From contig JAZBRS010000057.1 of NCBI GenBank assembly GCA_037176725.1, forward strand, positions 82,481,501 through 82,545,500: DNA of 64,000 nt, given 5' to 3'. This document shows positions 33,684 through 45,538 of the stretch, piece by piece; positions within the stretch are counted from its first letter, which is position 1, and each line of letters starts with the position of its first letter. Source of the stretch: Posidonia oceanica (taxonomy: Eukaryota; Streptophyta; Magnoliopsida; Alismatales; Posidoniaceae). A model generated the notes under the pieces. The model made no database searches and was not told the origin of the DNA. It worked only from the letters and a program-made list of their open reading frames with translations. A program made the translations under genes and the position numbers.

Positions 33684-36600
33684 TTTAGGGTTGATATTTA
33701 ACCCTAGGTTTAGATGTGATTCAGTGTTTAGTGGTGGTGTCCGGTCTTGTAAGTCAAATGGGATTTTGAGACCATTGTTCTGGCTTTGACTTGGTTTTCT
33801 GTGCAAGGTTTGGCACGACATTTTCTATGATGCTTTGAGTTTTGATTTTTAAAGGAGTTTTAAAAGGAAATGCATAAGGTTTTGAATTGATATTTAAAGG
33901 ATTTTGAAATGGTTTTCCAAAAGATGTTTTGGAAAGGAAATGCATTCGTTTTGCATAGGATTTGGAAAGGATTTCACTGTGGTTTGGTTTAGGCCAAGAT
34001 ACCAAGGTGAGTGTCGCTTGGACCCAGGAATGTGACTATGTTCCTAGTATGTCAGACACGTTACTTAGGTTAAGGTCTGTGGGTCGAGGTGCCGTCCGTA
34101 CCTAATGGTATCGTGGCAGCGGACTCGAGAGGTACGATACTCAATAGCAGGTTGTGATACCCTGGTTGTTACAGGTACCGAGGCTCACCTAGTTTTGGAG
34201 TGATTTGGCATTGGTTTTGGTTGTCGGCCAAGACTCCGAGGAGAGTGTAGCCTAGACTCGGGAAGGTGACTACGTTCCTGGTGTGTCGGACACGTCACCG
34301 GGGTTGAGGCCGATGGGCCAAGATACTTGGGGGTTGTGTTGCTTGGACTCGGGAATGTGACTACATTCCTGGTGCGTCGGACACATCACCTAGGTTGAGA
34401 TCTGTGGGTCAAGGTATCGTCCGTACCTAGTGGTATCGTGGTAGCGAACACGGAAGGTATGATACTCCTGTGTAGCTGGCGTGATACCTTGATTACTATA
34501 GGTACCAAGACTCACCTTTGGGTGTTGAGGAGCCCTGAGGTGTTTAAGCACTGAGTTTGGCCGCCGATAGAGCATACCCTGTGGTTTGTCCTCAGAGAGG
34601 GACAACTTGTCTAGGTGGGGTGAGCGGCTTTCCCAGGCGGGGTTAGCCTTTTGAGGGTCCTTTAGGTGGGACGACGCTGGGACGGGCAGACTCCTCCATA
34701 GGGTGGTTGTCCATGGCAATGCAGTATACTTAGGTGCTTGCTTGTTACTAGTGTTGGTTGCTTGGCGCTGGGCGACACGACACAATGGGGTCCTGTAGAA
34801 GAGGTTGGACTTCGAAACGGATAGGTGCGCCCTGTCCGTGGTAGTGCAGTGCGTTTCGACGGCTGCTTGTAGCCAGTGTTTGCTTGGTTGTGGTTGTGGC
34901 CATGTGAGTGGGGCGTAGGGCCTGCCCTAGTGAGGCGCTATAGTGTTGCTTTGTCCTGGTTCAGAGAATCAGGCTCTGGTCTAGAGTAGACCATGCTTGT
35001 CGAGCGATGGCTCGTGGTTTGCTTTTGGTCCAAGATGGACCGTGTGTTTTGCTGCACCTATGGGGCGTTGTTGCTTGGCTTTGGTGCTTGTTGTGCTGTG
35101 TGTTCTGGATGCAATTGAGACATTCAGACACCGTTGGCTGTCTAGTCCGCCCAGTGAGAGTGTGCGACCAGGTTGTGAGTTTGGTCGTGTGGTCTTAGGC
35201 TTGATTTGGCTTGAATGGCCATTTCAAGTGTGCTTTTAAGGTTTTGAAAGAGCATGCATATGGTTTTGAAAGGAAAAAAGAGTAAAGTGATTTCAAAGGC
35301 ATTGTTTCATAAGTTTTACTGGTTGCTGGGCATTAGTGTGCTGCCCTGTGGTGGTGTTGTGGCATCCAGGTGTGATGCCCGTGCTTGTTTGCTGTGGCGT
35401 GGTTGCGTTGGTTCCCTCAGCACTGTTGGCTGAGTGGCTTAGGTGGGCTATGTGCTGGGTGACCACTTTGTGTGGTCACTCATGTGTGCTTTGCTTTAGT
35501 GTTTCCGTAGGTGCAAGATAGGAGCTGTTCTTGCTAGTGCACATAGGAGGAGTCACACTGCCACACATCAGGGTTTCTAGGTTAGTAAGCTAGTTTTATT
35601 TATTTCTGCTTTATTGCATTGTTAGAATTTAGTTTTGTAGTATACAAATGGTAATAAAAAGATAAAAATTAAAAATCTGGCTAGGTTGAGAGGTAGCGAT
35701 TGGGTAGGTCATTACAATATTGCTAATGCAAGGTCTACACTCAATGTAATGAATGGTTCAAATGCGTGATAGGTTAGGCCAAGGGGGTATGGTTGGTCCC
35801 AGATCATATAGAAATATGCTAAATGACTGAATGAAATTTGTTGTAGTCAAGTGTTTTCCGTCCTTGAGTGTGACCAATACTCTTAGGAAATGACCATCAT
35901 CCCACAACTCGAATTGGCAAGTAAAGGAGTCATATGAATAAAGAACCAGGTGAGGGAGGGAACCCTTCCTTTGCCAAACTAGTGTTTACCTTTTAGTTGA
36001 AGTGACGTGTCTTCATATACCATATGAACTCCAAAGGTTTGAGCTCATTCTTCAGTCTTGCTTTGATTTAGGGTCAAGATGTTTGTCCTTTATGGTGGGG
36101 CCAAAGGTTTGTCAAATTTATGAACATATGTTGTGTGGGACTTCTAATTCAGATTACAGACTAGCTTCGCTAACACCTGCACATTCAATAACATATGTTA
36201 GTAATCCCAGATGAACCATCCTCTGCTTTAGAGAGGTTGGCTAAGTTATTCTTGTCTAGGAAATCTACTATAGTATCAGCTACTTAGTTAGCATTATTCG
36301 CTTTTATATATTTGAGAATTAAGTGGAGGGAATTAGCCTTGGCCTTAGCTGAAGAGAAAGAAAATCTGAGCCCAGTGTATGCCGATTATGAGTCATCTGT
36401 GAATGCTCTAGAGATCACTGTGGAGGCAGTGTCTTTATTGAGAGAAAGCATCCAAGCCGTGAGACACGCTTGAGTAGGACATTGACTCTATATCTATAAC
36501 GACCCAGACTTGGGGCACAACGCAGGTAGGGATTTGAAGTTGCTTCTCTCCCTTCTTCTTCCCACTCCTTCTTATCCATTTTCTTCTTCTTTCTTCTTCT

Positions 36601-38030
36601 CTTTTCCCAATAACAAAGAGAAAGAGAAAGAGAGAAAACAAGAGAGAGAGATAGAGGGAGAGAAATGGAGAACAAGAGAGGAGGGGAGGCAGTGGAGGAG
36701 GAGGATGTCGCCGCCGTCACCACCGTCGCCGCCACCATCCTGCTGCCGTCGCCGAGCGGAGGAGCAGAGGAGAGGATCTGGAGCTTGCAGTGGAGGAGAG
36801 GTTGCATCGCTAGTGAACGGTACACGCCCCGTAGATTTCTCCTTGAATTCTTGGATGGATAATAGGAAGCATAATAGTGTGTGTGGATGATTGGATTAAT
36901 TGTTGAGAATTTATGGTGATTTATGTGGGATTTATGGTGGTATTAATGGCATCGGTTGAAGCTTGAGTTTTAATATATGAATGCTTTAATTGGTGATTCC
37001 TTGGGTTACATGCAATGGATTGAGATGATTCTTGTCCCAAATGATAGATCATCTTTAGATCTTCATTTTAGTATATTGCATGTAATTTTCGGTGGATTGT
37101 GGGATGTTTTGGCTCATCTTGCCACTCGCGGGTTTATTGTGTCGTGCACAGTACCTGTGAGCCTCTGATTGGTGATTTCTTATGATCCACTCAACAAATC
37201 TTTGTGTTTCTTGTCCCAAATTGTAGATCGTCTTGAGATCTTCAATTGGGTATGTGGTTTGTGATATTTGATAACTTGTGGGGGAACCGGTTTGGATTCC
37301 CATTTTGAGCGATTTTGGGATCGCCCTGTTTTGAGTTGGCTGTGTCGCCTGGTTCGGCGTACCGAAATATTTTGGTACGCTGATCTGATCCTTGGGTGTA
37401 AGGAGGTAGGCCCTGATCCGGTCGACTGAAAACATTCGGTCTGTCGAATCAGGTTCTGGGTGTGTTTTCTGGGCATTGATTCGGTCGACCGTTTTGGTTT
37501 GGTATGCTGAACCAGGCCCCTAAGCCCATTTTAAGAAGTGTTGTGTTTGGTTTTGGGGTAGATTAACGTTGTCAATCACTAGATTGCCCTTGTAGGTAAT
37601 TAGGGAATGTAAATGATTAGGATAATCAATAGAATGAGATAGGGATTGCCTAAAATGAATTAGTAAGATTCCCCGGGTATTGTGGTTAGTATAAAAGATT
37701 ATAGAACTTAGAAATACCAAGTTCTCCCCTAAATGGTTTAGCTGGACATTATGGTTGATATTTAACCCTAGGTTTAGATGTGGTTCAGTGTTTAGTGTTA
37801 GTGTCCGGTCTTGTAAGTCAAATGGGACTTTGAGACCGTTGCTCTAGGTTTGGCTTGGTTTTTCTGTAGTGCTTTGAATTATGATCTCAAGGGAGTTTTA
37901 AAAGAAAAGATTGATATGGTTTTGAGATGATATTTAAATGATTTTCAAAATGGTTTTCGGAAAGATGTTTTGAAAGAGAATGCACCAGTTTGCAAAGGTT
38001 TTGGAAAGGTTTTCTGAGAGACTGAGACCA
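33684..38030 (-). mobile_element. LARD-like non-coding LTR element with truncated ~3 kb LTRs
   Basis: The left LTR part is 33684-35716 and the right part 36495-38030. They overlap in homologous sequence (33684-33985 versus 37750-38020). Both match, in reverse, the solo LTR at 46445-49566, and together rebuild its length of about 3.1-3.3 kb. Borders read GGTCATTACA at 35716 and TATAACGACCC at 36495. The internal part (35717-36494) is only 778 bp and has no coding capacity. On the - strand, GATATAGAG beside the right LTR weakly resembles a tRNA-iMet primer site. It lies between two reverse-oriented Tat LTR pieces. Confidence 0.7.
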
Positions 38031-38931
38031 AAGCTTCTGACCGGCAGACTAGGGACGACTGATACCCCTAGATGGTCTAGCATCAATTGCCTAGGTGTAA
38101 CCGTCCCGGCGACGCAGCCACACGCTACCAAAGCTCGCGCGCGCTGACCCAATGAGAGAATCACGGCTAATGGTGGATCCGAGGAAGGACGCTCGACTCA
38201 AAAACACCGAAAAATGGCAAGAAAACAAAAGATAAAGCAAAATGGAGTCACTAACTAGTCTATTGTCGGAAGATGAGGAAAACTGAGGAAAAATAATGAT
38301 ATGCATGCAATATGATGCTAAATGTATGACTCGTGCCAATGGATGCAGACACAATGGTCATTGCGGGCCAAGAGAACGGGTAAGGACTCCTGTTACGCAT
38401 GGGGAAGGTGTTAGGCACCCCCATGCACCCAAGAAGCGGTCTTTCTAGGCTAATCTCACTCGTCTGCGTGGATGTAGGCAATGCTTGCCAATAATACATG
38501 TCATGAGGCAAAACATGCTATGCCATGCTTAAAGTAGACTAAATGCCGTTCTATGCCAATTATACATGCCATTAGATAGGAGCTAGGTAATGAATAATGT
38601 TATGATGCCATGATGAATGACAAAACATACTTTGGAAAACATTAGAAGCAAGGGAAGCTAAGATGCAAGCAAAATAGAAGTCCAATGCAAGCTCTGTCCA
38701 CTGGTAAAATTCCTTGTTAAAAAAGCGAGAGGCTCACGTGAGACCTCGACGCGAGAACAGTTCGTTTGAACAGTGGAAAGTCAAAGCCAAATTGGATGCC
38801 CATCTCGATTTAATTCAATATGGAATCGAACGAATGATGTAGAGGGGACATCCAGGAAGAAGAAGATGCACTAAACTACGGAAGGGGATAAAAGGGAAGG
38901 CCGGAAATGGGCTCTGTTCTCTGCCTGAAAT
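38031..38931 (-). mobile_element. LTR tail fragment of the Tat family, reverse orientation
   Basis: The conserved U5-like motif is present on the - strand (38370-38455: CTAGAAAGACCGC, GGGGGTGCCTAACACC, CGTAACAGGAGTCC). It is probably the 3' part of the 5' LTR of the reverse element whose other fragment is 31915-33676. Element C is inserted at its right end; a candidate target duplication is GAAAT at 38927-38931, whose partner lies outside the window. Confidence 0.6.
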
Positions 38932-40397
38932 TGTAGACACCCCGTTTTGACACGCATTGCAGGTGGAATTTGCTACAAGTTGGCTCGGAGGAGGGCATTG
39001 CGGAATTCAACCACCCAAAACCTAACCCAAATCCAATTCCCAAATCCAACTCCAAAACCACCCAAAACCTAAGTCCAAGTCCTTTGGCAGCTTGGTCTCT
39101 GACTTACAGTGTTAGGCGCCTCTTGCACAGGCGACTAAAGTTTGTCGCACTCCCAAGCGACGACTGGATTAGTCGTCAGGGCAACAGGCGACTGAGACTG
39201 TAAATTGCAGATCAAGCAAGCTTGCTCACGCGGCCACCGCCGGTCGTCGCGGCCTTCCACGCCCGTCCCCTCTGGAGTTACTCGCTACTACGGCCAAGCA
39301 CTACGCGCCAAAGTGAGTAACTCCCTGCCACCGGTCTCTGTCGCTCGCCGGCGTGCTTTCCGCAGACCGAGCATCTCACTGCCACTTTGCCGTTTTCTCC
39401 TGCCATCGACGACCCCGTCGTCCTCCTTGCCACTGCCTTTGACCGCCCTTGGCTCCCGTGCCCCTCACAGCACGTCACAGTGCCGCCTGCCACCACCTCT
39501 GCCACCCATCTCCTCTGCCATTCTCTTTCCTTTCGAACAAAACCAGTGCGGACAACCATTTTTGCTGACACCGCATTTGCAATCCAGAGACCACAAGTGA
39601 GATCTGAGAGCTCCTGTGTGTTCCTGGATAACCAGAGTGTAGAACCCAACTCTCCATCAGCTTCCTCGCGCCTCCCTCCATCCGCCATCAGCCTCCGAAG
39701 TCGCGGCGGCACAATGTCCGCTACTTCCGCACCCGTAACTCCGGTGAGCTCGCAAGGTACCAAACCTCTCCCTAAAATTCTTCTGGGGGGTCTGGGAACG
39801 TTCCCGGACATCTTCCTCTCGTAGCCACGGTGGTGGTGAGTCTTCTCGTGCCCTCGGTCGCCCTGGCAGCCAAGGTGGCTCGGCGTTTCCAACGGACCTC
39901 TCTCGAGGTTGGAAACGGGGCACAAGCCCCTCTCCGCGTTTGGGATGCTATCCCTCTCCTTTGCCCTGACTCCGGCATGCTTCCCAGCCCCGCCTTCGGG
40001 CCACTAGCCATGCCAGTGGCCGGCATTTGGTGGCTACGGTAGCGCAAGTTGGGCGTAGGTGGGTGGATCGATCCGGTCCACCATTCGCCAAACCGAAGAT
40101 ATGGCAAGGACCAAAACAACGTCGCGGACGTTCCTTGGCCATCGACGGCTTGTTTCATGCCGCGAGGAGGCAAAAGATCGTCGGCGAAGCTCGAAGAGCT
40201 TCTGATCAGGGCGCCGCACAGTGCAGCACCTAGTTGCACAATGCAACTACTGTCGGCCCAACTTTGGGCCGGCCTCCCTAGTGGCTCCGACCACTGTTTC
40301 ATCTCCTGTTGTTGCTATGTACTCCTAGATGATTGCTCTACATGATTATGTGCTTGTATGTTTGATTGTTTGTGTGTTGGGAGCAGGGCATGGCTTC

Positions 40398-40488
40398 AAA
40401 GTCAGCAGCGTGGTCTGAGTGTTGCAGACTCAGCCGCCCCTTCAAGGGGCGACTGACTGCAATACCAACAGACCACCGGCCTGACTTT
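40398..40488. other. Long nested hairpin 1 in LTR C
   Basis: Successive complementary arms around one centre: AAAGTCAG/CTGACTTT, GTGGTCTG/CAGACCAC, TTGCAG/CTGCAA, TCAG/CTGA and CGCCCCTT/AAGGGGCG, separated by small bulges. About 33 paired positions lie within 91 bases. Confidence 0.9.
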
Positions 40489-40622
40489 GCACCAGCGTGC
40501 CTCGTTGCCCAGACCCTCGATTGGGTCGCCGTTGGTTGCATTGTATTCTCGGTTCTTTTCTCTGTAGGTTCACGCATTTACTTTCAAAAAGTTCATTTGC
40601 ATGGGTTCCAGATTTTGCCCCA

Positions 40623-40713
40623 AAGATGGCTGTCTAGAACAAGGAGTTGTAGATTGAGCCGCCGCCTAGGGCGGCGACTCACCTGCAACTCTGGTAAGTT
40701 TTCCAGCCACCTT
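40623..40713. other. Long nested hairpin 2 in LTR C
   Basis: Same plan as hairpin 1 with different arms: AAG/CTT, TGGCTG/CAGCCA, AGTTGTAG/CTGCAACT (one wobble), GAG/CTC and CGCCGCC/GGCGGCG. Smaller relatives lie at 39159-39177 (GACGACT/AGTCGTC) and 41114-41148 (GCAGG/CCTGC around CGCC/GGCG). Confidence 0.88.
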
Positions 40714-41576
40714 AGGGCCGCCGTAACTGGCAACCCAAGCATGTTTTTTGCATTTTAACAGCTTGCACATGCTCTCTGATGTATCACCTCAATTTTCATG
40801 ACATCACTAGCACGATTTAAAGCCATTTGCATAGTTTTTGGGTCTGTTTAAGCTTGCTGTCTGGGAAGCTCATAGCAATGGCTGCCGCCAGTTTAGGAGG
40901 TGGCTTGCATAGCCACCCCTCTGACCAGTGGCTAAGTCCTTGCTGCCGACAGCCCCTTTGGCCGCCACCTTGCCGCCATGCGTCGTGGCCATTCGCTTTT
41001 CGATTGCATGGTTTTCTTCCATGGCATGCCCTCTACGTTACCATGATTTTAGATTTTGATTTTAGTCGCATTTGCTAGCCTCGCTGGAGCGACGAAGTCG
41101 CTGGCTGGAGTCTGCAGGGCTTGGCCGCCACTTTTGGGGGCGACCTGCCCAGCCGCCTATGTCGCCGGCGACTGGGAGAGTTGCCTAGATGGCCAGCAAC
41201 TGGCTCTACAGGCCAATCAGCGGCCATTGTCCCCCTTTGCTTGCCTCGTTTTCCGCACCTTCTCTTGCATCTAGCATCTGCATCATTTTCCGCACCTTTC
41301 TCGTGCTTTTGCATTGTTTGCCTCGATTTTTGCGCCACTTTTGCGTGTCGCTCATTTGCATTGTTTTGCGTGCCAGTATTTATTCTATTTGCATATCTCT
41401 TGCATTTGCCTCGTTTTGCGTGCCTGCATTTGCATCGTTTTGCGTACCCGCTTTGTTTTATTTGCATACCGCTAGCATTTGCATCGTTTTACATGCCACA
41501 TTTGTTTTCTTTTGCATATCGCTTGCCTTTGCACCATTTCCCGTGCCCGCTTTTGCTTTATCCCTTGCATGTCGCT

Positions 41577-42060
41577 TGCATTGCATGGTTTTCATCGTAG
41601 TTTTGCTTTATCGCCTGCATTTACATTAAGGCAGTGATGCTTACTGCCTAGGTGTTCTTACGAACCAGGGCTTGCCCGTTCGGAACCCTGACAGCGTTGC
41701 TGAGCCAATAGGTTGCACATTTAATTTCCCCTGCATGGCTTTCAAGCACTTAGGCATTTAAAGCATTAGGCCTACATTGCATCTATCACCCTAGGGCGTA
41801 TAGTAAAAGGCAAGCAATTGTCGACATTTCTGCATTTGCGAGCGAGAATGCCTAGAAAGACCGATTCCTCGGGCGTGTTGGGGTGCCTAACACCTTCCCC
41901 GCACGTAACAGGAGTCCTTACCCTTCTCTGGGCCGCATCGACCTTGTGTCGCGCATCTGCATTGCTTTTGCATGCTTTCTGATTGCATTTTGCTTTCCTT
42001 GTATCTTCTTTACCCATTTTTCCTAGTTTTTTCCGGTTTTAATAAAATTAGGTGGCGACT
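41577..42060 (+). promoter_or_regulatory. Conserved LTR R/U5-like domain (copy in LTR C)
   Basis: Landmarks TGCATTGCATGGTTTT, TCGCCTGCATTTACATTA, GGCAGT/ACTGCC hairpin, TTCGGAACCCTGA, mini-hairpin CAGC/GCTG (41692-41702), TTGGGGTGCCTAACACC, ACGTAACAGGAGTCC, GGTGGCGACTCC. Confidence 0.7.
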
Positions 42061-42221
42061 CCCCTTTCTTTCCTTTTCCCTTTGATTTCATCCCTATTTT
42101 TGGTGTCTTTTGAGTTAAGTTTCCTCCTCGGATTCATCTGCATATAGTGACCCTAGTTCCGATCGGTGCACGCGACCTTTGGCATCGTGCATGGATGATC
42201 CGAATTTCAGGATTACTACAG

Positions 42222-42239
42222 TGGCGACTCTGCTAGGGA
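42222..42239 (+). promoter_or_regulatory. Primer-binding site complementary to tRNA-Arg
   Basis: TGGCGACTCTGCTAGGGA starts two bases after the LTR end. It matches the Ogre-type PBS complementary to the 3' end of plant tRNA-Arg(ACG), with a few mismatches. This placement fixes the LTR border and the Tat affiliation. Confidence 0.85.
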
Positions 42240-43399
42240 AACAAGACTCCGGCTTTCGTCTTGGCTGCCTCGCCGCTTACTTTTGCGCTTTTGCTTGCCT
42301 TATGCTTCTGCTTGCCTTGCTTGCCTACCTGCTTGCCTGTTTATTTGCTTGCTTTATGCCACGATTGCTTGTGCTGCCTTACTTTCCTGCATCACATGTC
42401 TAAATACTTGCTTGGCGCACTATGCATGCTTTTTGTGTGATAAGTGTTTTGTTTTACACAAATACTATGCCACCATGCACGCACATGCCATGTATGCCTG
42501 CTGTTTGACATGCCGAGTGTTTTCTTTTCGCTACCATGTACACTACACTAGCATATACCATGCGCATGCCTTTTGCATTGATTTGTGTTACTTGCTTGCC
42601 ATGTTTGGGTGATTTTCTTCCCCTTTTGCACTAAGCCTAAGGACAATTAGAGACTGATTATTTCCCCCACGGCTAACTAAAAACGGCAAGTAAAAATAAA
42701 CTCTAGGAGCAACTAGAGATTGCAACACACCTGCATCCCCTTGGAGTTAATAAAATACGCAAGATAAAAAACTCTAAGCATTTGCATGAAGCATCATATA
42801 GGGCATGCATTCTTCTCATCTGAGTCCACCTACAGTCTGAGAAGGACAGTCCCGGCCTCTTGCCCCAATGCTTTGGCATGGCGCAAGTCAGTCGGTCTGT
42901 CCCCCCTTTGTCCAGGGGTCATGTCGGTGCTAGTGGAGGGTACCACCCATGCTTTTGGCGGGGTCGAGGCCACCAACGCACTACCTCGTTACCACCTGAG
43001 CTTTGGCTGGGATTTCGATGGGGAGTCTACTTTTCTGGTCTGAGTCGGTGACCTGCACACCTGTGAGTGTCCGAAGTAGATGGCCTACTAGGACACACTA
43101 GATTGGTGAGAGAGGGCATGCTAGACAGCATATCATTCGCATTGCATCCATACTGCACATTTGCATTTTACCTCTCAGGTTTTAACACCTACTTTTGTTT
43201 GCTTGTGTTGTGTCGCTCTAGGTCGATGAGTGAGTTCCTTAGCTGGGACTTGAGTGCCTTTTCCTACCGATGCCCCTGTCGCAACACCCGCTCTTGACCA
43301 TCCTTTTCTGAGCTACTCGCCTTTGCGAAGATAGCTCCTCCTAGGATTCGTCCTCTTGCTCCCTGCCGCAGCCCTGTGATCACCCGCTCTCGGTCTGCA
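42240..43399 (+). other. Untranslated leader of element C
   Basis: No long frame. T- and C-rich words (TTGCTTGCC) are followed by a hairpin near 42815-42850 (CTTCTCA / TGAGAAG). In the last 80 bases a frame opens before the gag ATG. Packaging signals would be expected here but I cannot identify one. Confidence 0.5.
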
Positions 43400-45538
43400 A
43401 TGGCCCAGGTTGTTGGTGAGTCCTAGACTCCTATTGCCCGGGAGGGGATTCCCGTCTCGGTCCCTCCAACTCCCACCTTGGCCCCCTCCGTACCAGCGTC
43501 TCCCTCTCTGGTACAGTTGCCTCCTCCTCATGCTGTAGGGTAGTGGTAGACATGTGCCCCTCTAGACTCGGTCGTCGAGTCTATCTTGGTGTCCGCTGTT
43601 CGCGTTCCAGAGGCGCCACTGACTCCTCCTTCCCAGGGGTATGTCACTTTTGACACCTCTACTGCTGCGGCAACCCTTGCCATAGATTCTCGGTTCCCCA
43701 GACAGTCTGTGTCCCAGTCTTTAGAATCTGGTCCTCTGCTGGTCCTACAACTCAGCATACCTACTGATGGGTCCCCTGAGGCGCAGTACCAGCAGTTGAT
43801 GGAGACTGCCCAAAGACTGCAGGGCATGGCTCTATCTCTTTGCCCTTCCTTCACTCCTGTGCTCCTGAGGCTCTGCTGCGACCTACTCTCGCGTCGCAGG
43901 CATTCCCTCTTGCACTCCCACCCAAACCATCGCCCCAGCTACTCACTGCTCCAGTGATGGGCTCAGCTTCCGCCTCCTGCATATGCACAACACATTGCAC
44001 AGCATCCTCCTCCACCACTTGGTGGCTAGTCCTTCGGGCTGGTCGGAGCGCAGTATCCCACAGGCCCGCTGCCCAGCACCACGCCGGTGCAGCAACTGAT
44101 GCTCCTGCACTATGCATCACCTACTGCACAGCATGCTAGCTATTCTCACCCTCTGCATCAGCAATTCCCTACCCCAGCATGCATTCCAGTACACACCACA
44201 CAGCACGGATACGCCGGCCATTACACCGTGCCACCAGGCGATGCAAGGGTAGATCCGGAGGAGCACCCAGGTGCAATCCAATCGGCGTACGTGGTCTCCG
44301 CCCCTGCAGCCCAACCTCCTGTAGTGGCCAATTCAGATCCCATCAACAACAGGGTGGATGTTCTGGAGAAGGCACTACATTTAGTGTAGGGCGCTGACCT
44401 CCAGCCTCACCAGTTCCGGGACCTTTGCTACCTTCCAGTGGCGGTACTCCCACCGAAGTTTAAGATCCCAGACTTCGAAAAATATAATGGTAGAGACTCT
44501 CCCATAGCACACCTAAAGGCATACTGCAAAGATCTCGCTTAGATCCAGGTTGACGAGAGGTTGCTTATTCGCTTGTTCCAAAAGAGTTTGACCGGCCCTA
44601 CACTCAAGTGGTTCACCTCGCTTGACATGGCCGTGATCAAGACTTGGGACGACCTAAGCCGGGCGTTCCTGGAACAATATTCCTTCAACCTTGACTTAGT
44701 CCCAAAGCGCGCGGACCTGGTCGTAACAAAGCAGAATCCCGGCGAGCCGTTTGGGGAGTATGTCGGCTGCTGGCGCGCCCTTGCTTCACAGGTTCCAGAC
44801 GCCCCCTCTAACGAGGAGTCCCTCGAAATTGTGATTGGAGGAGCGCAGCCATCCACAGGGGCTCTGCTCAGCATCCAACCCATCACAACCTTTACAGCAG
44901 TGATTCGGGCTGGCACTCGCGTAGAGAGTTCGCTGCGGAGCGGCAACTTCCCTGCACTCTCTGTGTTTGCCAAGCAGACCACCGCCAGTAGCAACAGTAG
45001 CAGCAGCAGCAATCCCAGCACCAACAGCAGCGATAGCAGCAGCAGCCATCCTAGGAAGAAGGACTCGCCGAAGACCGCTGTCGCATACGTCGATCCCTCG
45101 CCCGTGCCTGTTCAGCTGGCGGTTCGGCCTTCCCCGAATCAAGTAGTATATGCACCAGCACCCAGAGCACCCCCTATACCACAGATCACTACCACCGCCC
45201 AACCGGTCTATCCTGCCACACTGGTTCGGCAAGGGCAACACCAAGGGTAGTGGCGACAGCGGCATCAATTCACCCCACTGGTGGAGCCGTTAAGCACTGT
45301 CCTCCCCAAGGTCGCGCCATATCTGAGATTTCCCGAGGTTCGTCTGCCGCCAAATCCACTTCCGCATTGGCATAAGGCGAACCTTTTTTGCGACTACCAT
45401 CGAGCCGTAGGGCACTCGACGGACAGTTGCTACACCCTGAGGGATGTTGTTCAGAACCTGATCGAATCGGGAATGATTACGATCCACACGCATGAGGCAT
45501 CCACTTTGCACCCCCTCCTGCATCTGCCCCTGCATTAG
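43400..45538 (+). pseudogene. gag: gag polyprotein, element C
   Basis: One frame runs from ATG 43400 (MAQVVGES) through all coding blocks without frameshift, broken only by stops: TAG at 43424, 43541, 43547, 44027, 44387, 44540, 45248 and 45536, and one TGA at 43955. A Pro/Ala/Gln-rich N-terminus precedes the capsid-like retrotransposon gag domain (PPKFKIPDFEKYNG about 44450, then LTGPTLKWFTSLDM, AFLEQYSFN and GEYVGCWRALA). A Ser/Asn run follows, then a zinc-knuckle-like CDYHRAVGHSTDSC (about 45390). Gag would form the virus-like particle that packages the RNA. Eight of nine stops are TAG. Confidence 0.88.

Larger units (their letters stand above)
38932..42220 (+). mobile_element. 5' LTR of element C, 3.3 kb
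   Basis: It starts TGTAGACACCCCGTTTTGAC and ends GGATTACTACA immediately before the PBS, so both borders are clear. The first part has AAAACCTAA words. The segment 39100-41200 contains nested GC-rich hairpins. The segment 41240-41540 has TTTGCATCGTTTTGCGTGCC repeats like LTR A. The conserved block follows. No gene is convincing inside it. Confidence 0.88.

Noticed and set aside
39205..40345. Arg/Ser/Pro-rich ORFs on both strands in LTR C
   Set aside because: GC-rich LTR sequence with overlapping frames in every phase and no motif; the hairpin content explains the composition better.
43400..45538. Recoded amber (TAG) codons read as glutamine in the element
   Set aside because: The same positions read CAG or TGG in the sister copy, and frameshifts and active-site losses accompany them in pol. 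Methylation-driven decay is simpler; read-through stays only as a test noted in the findings.
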